Origin: a virus
Direction: 5' to 3' (one strand)
DNA length: 32,663 bases
Virus record (IMG/VR): IMGVR_UViG_3300020385_000035
Span: 1-32,663 of that record
The notes beneath the pieces were generated by a model. It saw only the letters and a list, made by a program, of their open reading frames with translations. It was not told the DNA's origin and did no database searches. Made by a program: the position numbers and the translations under genes. This document shows, in pieces, positions 21,101-26,450 of the stretch. Every line of letters begins with the position of its first letter. The stretch's first letter is position 1.

Positions 21101-22511
21101 AACTGTTGGTGTTTCGACTCTAACTAACTTGCTTGTTGTTGATAATGTCAAAACTAACTTCACTGCTGGAAGTGGTTATAACTCATTTAACAGCAATGGC
21201 GTTGGCAAGGCAATGACCAACATTGAATATGTCAACGATGATCCAATCAGAGATGGTAAGACAATGAAGTTTGACCACTTCAACCATGGCATGCACTCAC
21301 CCCAAAACAAACTTAGAGTATACAATGTTGAAAGTGATGTAGCACCATCTACTCTGTCCGCTGCACTTGGTGATGATGATTCAGTTATCAATCTCGCTGT
21401 TGGAGGTGGAGCAGCATTTGCCAACTTTGAAGGAGCACCAGTTGGTGCTGCAAACACTGGTTATGTGTTGATTGATCAGGAGATTATTGCATATGAAACA
21501 ATCTCTGGCGATGTTATTACTATTGAAAGCAGAAACTTCAATAGTGCAGTTACAGGTAGTCTCCTATCAAGTCACAAACAAAACACAAATGTGTTCAAGT
21601 ATGAGGCAAATGACATATCTCTACTTAAAATTAATAAAATTCATGATATTGATCCAAGAGAAAGAACATTTAACAGTTACCATGTAAGTCTCTCTGATAC
21701 TACTAAGACATTCTCCACAACTAAAGCAATTGGTGGAGATAATGTTCAATTGACTCAGAACATTCCATTTGAATATATCAGACCAAGTATCAATCTTGTC
21801 AGTCCTTCAGGAACAACTATTTCTGCAAGAATTAAGTCAACTTCAGGATCAAGTATAGATGGAACTGAGGCATCTTTCTCAAATATTGGATACGAACCTA
21901 TCGTTATCAATCAATTGAATCGTCTTGATAGTCCAAGATTGATTGCATCTCAGGTAAACGAAACTCAACTTCTTGCTGGTGAAAAATCATTTGAACTTGA
22001 GATGTTATTATCAACTACCGACGAGAATGTATCTCCTATGGTTGATCTTGATACGACTAATATTACTATAATGAGCAACCTTGTCAATAATCCAACTATT
22101 GATTATACAACTGATAGTAGAATCAATATTCCTGGATTTGATCCTCATTCTGCAATTTATGAGACCAAGAGAATTAATCTTGAGTTTACTTCCAACTCTA
22201 TGTTTGTTCAGTTCGATGGACATAGAATGGGAGATTCAAACTTCAGAGTATTCTATAGGTTGTTTAGAAACGATGAAAATGAAACTGGTCAAACCTATGT
22301 TCCATTCAATACTGATGGTTCACCAGATAGATTTGTAAATCCAAATCAAAGTGAGAATGGATTCAGCGAGTATAAGTATACCGCAGAAAATACACCACAG
22401 TTCAATGGATTCCAACTCAAGATTGTCATGACATCTCCTGACCAATCAGAAGCTCCGAGAGTTAAAAATCTTAGAGCAATTGCCTTAAGAACATTTGATT
22501 CAGAAGAATGA
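15120..22511 (+). CDS. Giant DUF4815-type baseplate/fibre protein, 2463 aa
   Basis: The N-terminus (NVSPYFDDFDEDKNYNKVLF, then FPIQSRELTTLQSILQGQIE and HFFKEGSIIVPGG) is the signature of DUF4815, found in large virion proteins of T4-like phages. It stands where T4 has gp9 and gp10, so it may attach fibres to the wedge; that role is inferred. Later features are a Ser/Thr-rich stretch (about residues 1342-1390), a second poly-Ser run followed by FDPLAQSF (about 1671-1696), an adjoining beta-rich region with VYFKTKDPSIPVTVQIRTM, a GxGY module (about 1959-2020), a FDHFNHGMHSP motif, and a module with YVLIDQEIIAYETISGD. The C-terminus has FQLKIVMTSPDQSEAPRVKN followed by LRAIAL, which I recall as common at the ends of marine phage virion proteins. 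No membrane segment was seen. The stop overlaps the next start (ATGA). Confidence 0.82.
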   Translation: MTQNTNLNVSPYFDDFDEDKNYNKVLFKPGFPIQSRELTTLQSILQGQIERFGQHFFKEGSIIVPGGTIYDSNYFAVKLDPSFLDVPVSVYTSYLKDNNIEIQGEISGVKATVVNCLTAAESIDNVDTIYVKYTSSGLDGITPTFADGETLITLEEIKYSNTAIAPNNPFARTIVSEATSIGSAASISEGIFFIRGYFVKVPADTVILDQYTNSPSFKVGLRVSENIAVASSENEDLYDNAKGFSNESAPGADRLQISASLVKKSLTDNNDANFVELLRVEEGLVQRLVNRSDYNIFKDELARRTYDESGDYYVKRFAVDIRETLNDRLGNKGIYAPGQLTQRGNTPSDDLFTLQISSGKAYVKGYEVEKVGSTSLDNNKPRTTQRKENVSVPIKIGNTIQVENLYGAPTIGFNNTYTVQLKDQRLDNDGLTQGNVIGNARVYDFSKKNIAGIGTERFDLRLFDIQTFTTLTLGLGVSAGNSAFVKGVFSGATGHLKDAVTNATTLNLLDVTGQFQINEPIEINGIVVGRNITAVRDNDIRDVKSIGRSVGVSTFACNVAMQQTENLIKPGSAFKIEADGGSGSSVTSPSVGDFRNVPVRVNDVVSFTIPGQTLPTFNRVSAVAAGSLTLVAVSDVVGVCTGGTVKTANGGTLDNVQNLNVTSGILERGKNPGKIVNLPNTFISSINLLDSSYIIRKQASVTVGANLQLSFAITDFGDDALFLEPYTQFNYSLTYGDGHKEIILDSQVTISNDLKTIDIRSLSKAGAATLTITCKRSTLSSKVKSIERCRNLVVARSGRTGSGIGSTTFDDGLDYGDGTHPYGTRVQDENISLNVPDVTRVYAVFESNDNTAPTLPSIIVSSQSDTFSNNVVIGEQIVGSETGAVARVVDVVSGNQVNFVYENDKKFQILESISFQSSSITANINTLLIGDRNVSNDYDLDAGQRPEFCDIARINRVKGTPEPTRQLRIVFDRLTTQESSGTVESVSSYNTLDYSREIPRTPAGRASDFIDLRPRVNEYTLSSTDSPFAFESRSFSNSLSETAVSDTTLIVDYSHYLGRIDRLYLTKDGEFIIKKGEPSEFPKLPVANSEGFEIGILNLSPYMFDATLNSRLKLIPHKRFTMKDIGVIEGRVKNLEDYTTLSLLETDTKNLSIKDPNTGLDKFKSGFFVDNFRSHNGANLRGEARFDIDLQRGELRPRSTERNVTLQFETVSTEANPTNADYAWANDFSDVNVTRRGPGLTLNFEEVPFIDQPLATRTENLNPYHIALYAGSIDLAPATDYWIEEVVLATPDIVQVDSVFNGMAELLAVEDRENGGMAASWWNSSDFTWNGDDRVFDTQLINSTVIASSSGGSSSTSTNTTFSDFVPGLGIQATTTTTTSNSSWSSTTFEDEFRDTAFETGTESVFGLELSSGNESISLGDRVIGIETIHNCRSRNIHVTGTKLKPNTKYYVFMESVDMNEFAFPKQLPVIMNKGSFKTGDTVSSIGIQQVGAAQIRFRAAQHNHEIGPFNAPTTVLDSTSSSYSGTSEFINIDLADLSNQTQPANLGYVKEGMVLVNSDGTAECTIGSTQLMTDDKGEIQFSLHIPDPVVAANPKFTTGSSTIRLTSSAINSPVLDPGGSSAETDYLSSGYATSYEEQVLSIKQPEIDRRLVETLDAVRLTQDERFETRTETESSSSSNSSSVTGEYFDPLAQSFLITAENSNGTNSDGVYITGGEVYFKTKDPSIPVTVQIRTMRDGTPTVTVVPFGQVNIQSRDINVSDDGSVPTEFKFDTPVYLQTGYEYALTLVSPTEKYLAFITRMGEEDLALKAVYNKQPYLGSLFKSQNQSTWTPSQLEDLKFKLNKAKFVTNTPVSVSFYNSELPRVGIRKNNPVTAFSKRQSVGIAATVEPFAFGNEIQQGTNSGNIFAFGGPLKVGMTTALVQPTAGVGLTDSTFNGVGFESLTGFGVSCTANVTVSGGAVTQIQIANGGAGYQVGDLLLMNQLGNTGSGVRVTVGVSTLTNLLVVDNVKTNFTAGSGYNSFNSNGVGKAMTNIEYVNDDPIRDGKTMKFDHFNHGMHSPQNKLRVYNVESDVAPSTLSAALGDDDSVINLAVGGGAAFANFEGAPVGAANTGYVLIDQEIIAYETISGDVITIESRNFNSAVTGSLLSSHKQNTNVFKYEANDISLLKINKIHDIDPRERTFNSYHVSLSDTTKTFSTTKAIGGDNVQLTQNIPFEYIRPSINLVSPSGTTISARIKSTSGSSIDGTEASFSNIGYEPIVINQLNRLDSPRLIASQVNETQLLAGEKSFELEMLLSTTDENVSPMVDLDTTNITIMSNLVNNPTIDYTTDSRINIPGFDPHSAIYETKRINLEFTSNSMFVQFDGHRMGDSNFRVFYRLFRNDENETGQTYVPFNTDGSPDRFVNPNQSENGFSEYKYTAENTPQFNGFQLKIVMTSPDQSEAPRVKNLRAIALRTFDSEE

Positions 22512-22738
22512 GTAAATATTTGAAAGTTGAATCAGACACATCCCTTATTAGGGATGTGGACTCTGGTGCCATCATCAATACCAATAAAGGTGAGTATGAA
22601 AAGTTTATGAAACTTTCCAAAAGAAAGTATGAGGAAAAGCAAGAAATGAAAAATTTAAAGGATGATGTAGAAGGTATGAAATCTGATATTCAGGAAATAA
22701 AATCACTTCTGCTATCTATTGCAAAAAATGATTTATAA
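22508..22738 (+). CDS. Small coiled-coil protein, 76 aa
   Basis: This 76-residue charged protein overlaps the end of the DUF4815 gene (ATGA), so it is probably translationally coupled. Its N-terminus has SDTSLIRDVDSGAIINTN, resembling a small conserved protein I recall beside structural genes in other large myophages. The C-terminal half (about residues 28-70) is dominated by Lys and Glu with Leu, Met and Ile spaced as in a coiled coil (MKSDIQEIKSLLLSIAK). It may be a small virion or assembly factor, but I cannot assign a function. The stop codon lies inside the late promoter box of the next unit. Confidence 0.78.
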   Translation: MSKYLKVESDTSLIRDVDSGAIINTNKGEYEKFMKLSKRKYEEKQEMKNLKDDVEGMKSDIQEIKSLLLSIAKNDL

Positions 22739-22741
22739 ATA
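22734..22741 (+). promoter_or_regulatory. Late promoter box (TATAAATA) before the fibre cassette
   Basis: This is a perfect TATAAATA that overlaps the stop codon of the 76-residue gene and lies 29 bases before the ATG at 22771. It probably drives the unit of fibre genes plus gp13 and gp14. The match to the T4 late consensus and its placement in one of the four large gaps are the support. Confidence 0.75.
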
Positions 22742-22770
22742 CCAGTAGATAGATCTAACTGACTGTAGTA

Positions 22771-23109
22771 ATGGCAGCATATGTAAGCAACATTGTCATT
22801 GACGTTGGCGCAAACTTCGACCAATCGTTCAATCTTGAGACTAACGCAAATGCTCCAATGAATTTAACAGGATTTTCTGGTGCAGCGAAACTCAAAAAAT
22901 CAGCACAGTCATCAGCAACTGCTGCTACATTTACTGTATCATTCCCAGATCCCGTCAGTGGTCAATTGAAGATTTCTTTAACTTCAACACAAACTTCTGG
23001 ACTAAAACCTGGTAGATATGCTTATGATGTTCTATTAACTGATTCTTCCTCAATAAAATCTAGAGTTATTGAAGGTAGTGCTATTGTTACAGCTGGAGTT
23101 ACCACTTAA
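22771..23109 (+). CDS. Predicted small beta-sandwich virion protein, 112 aa
   Basis: This 112-residue protein begins MAAYVSNIVIDVGANFDQSF and ends with GRYAYDVLLTDSSSIKSRVI followed by EGSAIVTAG. The pattern of alternating strands, an early 'I..G..F...F' element, a middle 'NLTGFSGAAKLKKS' element and a late 'GRYAYDV...G.....EG...V' element resembles small baseplate/fibre domains of the BppU N-terminal type seen in many phages. It could be a collar or fibre-anchoring domain. It is the first gene of a fibre cassette with its own late promoter, 5 bases before the next gene. The call is by pattern only; the exact role is unknown. Confidence 0.75.
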   Translation: MAAYVSNIVIDVGANFDQSFNLETNANAPMNLTGFSGAAKLKKSAQSSATAATFTVSFPDPVSGQLKISLTSTQTSGLKPGRYAYDVLLTDSSSIKSRVIEGSAIVTAGVTT

Positions 23110-23114
23110 AACCT

Positions 23115-23339
23115 ATGGCAGATATTAAAGTTAGAGTTGGATCACAAAATGCTATTAAAGTTTTATCCTCCTTTGCTGGAGGCGGTGGAACTTTAGGTGG
23201 ATTGTCCGATGTTGACATATCAGGAGTTCAGAATGGTTCTGTTCTTGTGTATAACGGGACAACTAATAAGTTTGAAGCAACTTTAGAATTAACGCCTGGA
23301 ACAACCCAAAATTTAGATATCAACGGAGGAAACTTCTAA
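23115..23339 (+). CDS. Small fibre-associated protein, 74 aa
   Basis: This 74-residue protein contains LGGLSDVDISGVQNGSVLVY followed by NGTTNKFEA (about residues 30-58), a motif that I recall recurring in phage tail-fibre proteins. It ends in LDINGGNF, a tail similar to the C-terminus (LDGGTF) of the next, much larger fibre protein. The codons of this tail (ggaggaaac) provide the likely ribosome-binding site of the next gene. It may be a fibre tip, a fibre-assembly factor or a small fibre subunit; the sequence does not distinguish these. Confidence 0.75.
   Translation: MADIKVRVGSQNAIKVLSSFAGGGGTLGGLSDVDISGVQNGSVLVYNGTTNKFEATLELTPGTTQNLDINGGNF
23325..23330 (+). promoter_or_regulatory. Shine-Dalgarno embedded in a GGNF tail
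   Basis: GGAGGA, encoding the two glycines of the upstream protein's C-terminal GGNF, lies 12 bases before the ATG at 23343. It is the best ribosome-binding site for the 703-residue fibre gene. The same arrangement recurs at 25440-25445. Confidence 0.6.
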
Positions 23340-23342
23340 GCC

Positions 23343-25454
23343 ATGGCAAGTATTATAAGAGTAAAAAGATCTACGGGCACTGGCGCTCCATCGAGTCTCA
23401 ACTTTGGTGAACTAGGTCTTACCGTTGGAGTAGGAACTCACGGTAATAAAGGCGGAAGATTATTCGCTGGTGATAACGGATCAAACGCTCAAGTAGTTGG
23501 TGGTAGATACTACACCGACTTATTGAGTATTGCTCCTGGACTGGTCGCTAGTCAAGCAAACCCGACTACTGCAGCAAATGGATTTGTTGCAATTCTTGAT
23601 CAGAACAGAAAGGTCGATCAATGGAATGTAGATAACTTAACCTTAGATGGAAATACACTTTCATCTACAGATACCGATGGTGACATTAATATCGCTACCA
23701 ACGGAGCAGGTGAGATTGTCATTCCTGACGATACTTTCCTTACCTTCGGTTCATCTAAAGATGTAAAGATTGAATATGACGAAGCGACTAACGATAAACT
23801 TCAAATAACTGCTCCAAACGGTGCAAAGGTCATTGACTTTGCTGCCGATGTTACGGTTACCCTCTCTGACACTACTCAGTCTATCTCTAAAGATACTGGT
23901 GCTCTTGTAATTGAAGGTGGTGTTGGCATTGAGAAGAATCTCAATGTTGGTGGCGGTATGGTTATTACCGGTGTAACCACATTTTCAAACAACCTCGCTA
24001 TAACTGGCGATCTAGATGTAGACGGACATACAGAATTAGATAATCTAAATGTATCTGGTGTTTCTACATATCAATCTGCAGTTGATATTGACGCTGATTT
24101 AGATGTAGATGGTCTTACAAACTTAGATGAAGTCAATGTATCTGCTGCTGCTACTTTTGCTGATTTAGTTGATATTAATGGTGGACTCAACGCAAATACT
24201 GCGATAGTAGGAAACTTAAGTGAGAACAGAGTAGTTATTGTTGGTGCCACTAAGAATCTTGAAGACGATGCGAACTTTACCTTTGATGGAACTACCCTTA
24301 CTTTGGGTGGCAGTGCTAATCTAAGTGTCGCTGGAAACACCACTCTTACTGGTGATGTAACCACCAGTGCCAATTTCACTAACACTGGTATTGCTACATT
24401 CTCTGGAAGAGTTGAAGTTGACGCTATTGGTATTTCTTCCAATATCATTTCTACTATATCTGGTCATGGTGAAACACTCTTCATTGACCCATATCCTGAT
24501 GGTCTGAGCAATGAAGGTACGGTTATCATCAAGGGTGACCTGCAAGTTGACGGCACGACAACTACTGTTAACTCAACTGCTGTTAGCGTCAATGATGCAA
24601 TCTTCAGAATTGGTGATGTAACCAGTAATAGAACAATCACAGGAGCAGTTGCTTCTGGCGTATCTACTGTTACTCTCGATTCAGTTGTTGGTATTAATAC
24701 TGGGGACATACTTACAGTAACAGGTATTGATGCTTCTGGTATTGGTACTGTTGCGTCATACAATACATCAACTAAAGTTGTAACATATACCGGTACATCA
24801 TCTGCTACAATTGCAGCAACATCACAACTGGTTGTTACCCACGCATTTGATACTTCTACTGACCGTGGTATTTCATTTAATTATAATACTAGTTCTGGAA
24901 CTGCTAATAACAAAGTTGGTTTCTTTGGTTTCAACGATAGTGCTGGTGAAGGAAGTTCTGCTGTAGCAGGAGCATGGACATATATTCCAGATGCAACTAA
25001 CACTGCTAATGTGATAACAGGCACCAGAGGTTTCCTTGACATCAAGGGTATCTATTATCAGACTGGTGACTACAATACAAATGGTGTTGTATTCTTTGAT
25101 TCTGATGGATTACAGACATCCACTAATAATCCAACGACAGCAACAAATACACTAACTTCTACACAGATTTTAACTGCTGTTACTGAGCATACACTTGCTC
25201 TGGATGCTCCAATTACAGTTGCTGTCGGTGACTTAATAACACAACAAGGTGGTTCTACTGCTTTTGGTGTTGTCAAGACTGCAGGAACTGGTCTCAACTC
25301 AATCACACTTATTGGTGTTCAGGGGGATTTCACTAGCGTCTCTGCTGACCTAATTAAGAATGGCACTAACACAACTGTAGGTGTTACTGGAAAAACTGTG
25401 GTTTATACCAACAAACCAACTTGGACTGACACGTTAGATGGAGGAACTTTCTAG
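23343..25454 (+). CDS. Tail-fibre-like protein, 703 aa
   Basis: The protein begins MASIIRVKRSTGTGAPSSLN, then FGELGLTVGVGTHGNKGGRL and GGRYYTDLL (about residues 21-61), a recurrent N-terminal pattern of phage fibre and structural proteins. The middle is a repetitive beta-type region with GDLDVDG, ADLDVDG and GDLQVDG elements, including a 29-residue tandem duplication (residues 224-281). GDLQVDGTTTTVNSTAVSVN (about 398-417) is a pattern I recall from many T4-like fibres. The C-terminal third holds VASGVSTVTLDSVVGINTGD (about 435) and a GDLITQQGGSTAFGVVKTAG module, and the protein ends WTDTLDGGTF. It probably contributes to host contact, and fibre genes are expected to be variable. No chaperone or autocleavage domain was recognised. 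Confidence 0.82.
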   Translation: MASIIRVKRSTGTGAPSSLNFGELGLTVGVGTHGNKGGRLFAGDNGSNAQVVGGRYYTDLLSIAPGLVASQANPTTAANGFVAILDQNRKVDQWNVDNLTLDGNTLSSTDTDGDINIATNGAGEIVIPDDTFLTFGSSKDVKIEYDEATNDKLQITAPNGAKVIDFAADVTVTLSDTTQSISKDTGALVIEGGVGIEKNLNVGGGMVITGVTTFSNNLAITGDLDVDGHTELDNLNVSGVSTYQSAVDIDADLDVDGLTNLDEVNVSAAATFADLVDINGGLNANTAIVGNLSENRVVIVGATKNLEDDANFTFDGTTLTLGGSANLSVAGNTTLTGDVTTSANFTNTGIATFSGRVEVDAIGISSNIISTISGHGETLFIDPYPDGLSNEGTVIIKGDLQVDGTTTTVNSTAVSVNDAIFRIGDVTSNRTITGAVASGVSTVTLDSVVGINTGDILTVTGIDASGIGTVASYNTSTKVVTYTGTSSATIAATSQLVVTHAFDTSTDRGISFNYNTSSGTANNKVGFFGFNDSAGEGSSAVAGAWTYIPDATNTANVITGTRGFLDIKGIYYQTGDYNTNGVVFFDSDGLQTSTNNPTTATNTLTSTQILTAVTEHTLALDAPITVAVGDLITQQGGSTAFGVVKTAGTGLNSITLIGVQGDFTSVSADLIKNGTNTTVGVTGKTVVYTNKPTWTDTLDGGTF
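24012..24185 (+). repeat. Two tandem 87-bp (29-residue) fibre repeats
   Basis: Copy 1 (24012-24098) and copy 2 (24099-24185) encode LDVDGHTELDNLNVSGVSTY... and LDVDGLTNLDEVNVSAAATF..., aligned without gaps at 29 residues each. The nucleotide copies remain partly similar. Flanking sequence has shorter related elements (LNVGGGMVITGVTTFSNN before, LSVAGNTTLTGDVTTSAN after), suggesting a longer decayed repeat series forming a beta-structured shaft. Confidence 0.8.
25440..25445 (+). promoter_or_regulatory. Shine-Dalgarno embedded in a GGTF tail
   Basis: GGAGGA, encoding the glycines of the fibre protein's C-terminal GGTF, lies 13 bases before the ATG at 25459. It repeats the arrangement at 23325-23330 and favours the ATG at 25459 over the overlapping ATG at 25438 as the start of the next gene. 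Confidence 0.5.
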
Positions 25455-25458
25455 ACTT

Positions 25459-25626
25459 ATGAATAGTGATGTTGATGTGAATATCTTGATTAAGAATTAT
25501 CATTCTAAAATTTCTTCATTAATGAATCAAAATATTCTCCTAGAAGCAAAATTGGAGTCGTTAAAAAACGACTTCATTGAACTGCAAAACAAACTTAAAT
25601 ATCAGGAAGCAGGTATCGAAGAATGA
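25459..25626 (+). CDS. Small coiled-coil protein, about 55 aa
   Basis: This short protein begins MNSDVDVNILIKNYHSKISS and consists almost entirely of a predicted coiled coil: Leu, Ile and Met are spaced at heptad-like intervals through LMNQNILLEAKLESLKNDFI to the end. An in-frame ATG at 25438 would add seven residues and overlap the fibre gene by 17 bases, but it has no visible ribosome-binding site. The ATG at 25459 has GGAGGA 13 bases upstream, so I chose it. The stop overlaps the gp13 start (ATGA), implying translational coupling. It may be an assembly helper or a fibre-neck adaptor; no family was recognised. Confidence 0.7.
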   Translation: MNSDVDVNILIKNYHSKISSLMNQNILLEAKLESLKNDFIELQNKLKYQEAGIEE

Positions 25627-26444
25627 GCAAACCATCGACCAGACAAGAGTTGATCGATTATTCTCTTAGGAGACTTGGATATCCAGTTCTGGAAATCAAC
25701 GTAGATGATGATCAGATTGACGATCTGGTGGATGATGCAATTCAACATTGGCAGGATTATCACTTTGATGGTTATCAAAGAATGTTCCTAAAGCATAAAG
25801 TTACTAAAGCAGAAAAAGATATACTGAAGACTGGGATTACTACAACTACTGTAAGTAATCCTTCTTCAACTGGTGTGCAATCAGTGGCATGGGATGAAGG
25901 GCAAAACTACCTTCAACTCCCAGACCATATTATTGGAATCAATAAAGTTTTCAAGATGGACAACAGCACCATTTCTAGTGGTCTGTTTAATATCAAATAT
26001 CAACTGTTCCTGAATGATGTTTATTACTACGGAGCACTTGATCTCTTAAACTACTCAATGACCAAAACGTATCTTGAGGATTTGAGTAGACTTATAACTC
26101 CAGATACTCAATTAAGATTCAACAGAAAGAATAGCAGATTATATGTAGATATTGATTGGGGAGAATTTAATGAGGACAATTATCTCGTACTAGATTGTTA
26201 CAGATTACTTGATCCTGCAGATTCTGCATCAATCTACAATGATTGGTGGTTAAAGAAATATACTACTTCACTCATAAAAAGGCAGTGGGGTCAGAACTTA
26301 ATCAAGTTTCAAGGAGTAGCACTTCCAGGTGGAGTTCAACTTAACGGAAGACAACTCTATGATGATGCTGTAGCAGAATTACAGGTGTTGGAACAAGAAC
26401 TCAGAGAGACTTATGAAGAACCACCTTTCGATTTGATAGGTTGA
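25623..26444 (+). CDS. 13: gp13-like neck (head completion) protein
   Basis: This 273-residue protein is in the T4 gp13 position, just before gp14. T4 gp13 (309 residues) forms the neck ring below the portal together with gp14, closing the filled head so a tail can join. The N-terminus (STRQELIDYSLRRLGYPVLE, then INVDDDQIDDLVDDAIQHWQ) resembles the helical N-terminus of head-tail connector proteins. The region NDWWLKKYTTSLIKRQWGQN (about residues 216-235) and the C-terminal ETYEEPPFDLIG fit what I recall of marine phage gp13. It starts in the stop of the previous small gene and is followed after 6 bases by gp14. Confidence 0.87.
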   Translation: MSKPSTRQELIDYSLRRLGYPVLEINVDDDQIDDLVDDAIQHWQDYHFDGYQRMFLKHKVTKAEKDILKTGITTTTVSNPSSTGVQSVAWDEGQNYLQLPDHIIGINKVFKMDNSTISSGLFNIKYQLFLNDVYYYGALDLLNYSMTKTYLEDLSRLITPDTQLRFNRKNSRLYVDIDWGEFNEDNYLVLDCYRLLDPADSASIYNDWWLKKYTTSLIKRQWGQNLIKFQGVALPGGVQLNGRQLYDDAVAELQVLEQELRETYEEPPFDLIG

Positions 26445-26450
26445 TTTATC

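Noticed and set aside
2832-22511. Artificial fusion of several genes by assembly error in the two giant frames
   Set aside because: Both frames are open throughout, have consistent composition, and end at normal junctions with neighbours. Giant virion proteins of this type are known in marine T4-like phages.
24071-24448. 125-residue open frame on the minus strand inside the fibre gene
   Set aside because: It lies opposite a repetitive, well-supported + strand fibre gene, has low-complexity Val/Ser/Leu composition that mirrors that gene, and has no ribosome-binding site or neighbours on its strand.
25438-25626. Longer version of the small coiled-coil gene starting at ATG 25438
   Set aside because: This start has no upstream purine-rich sequence and overlaps the fibre gene. 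The ATG at 25459 has GGAGGA at a spacing matching that used at 23343. The longer start is not excluded.
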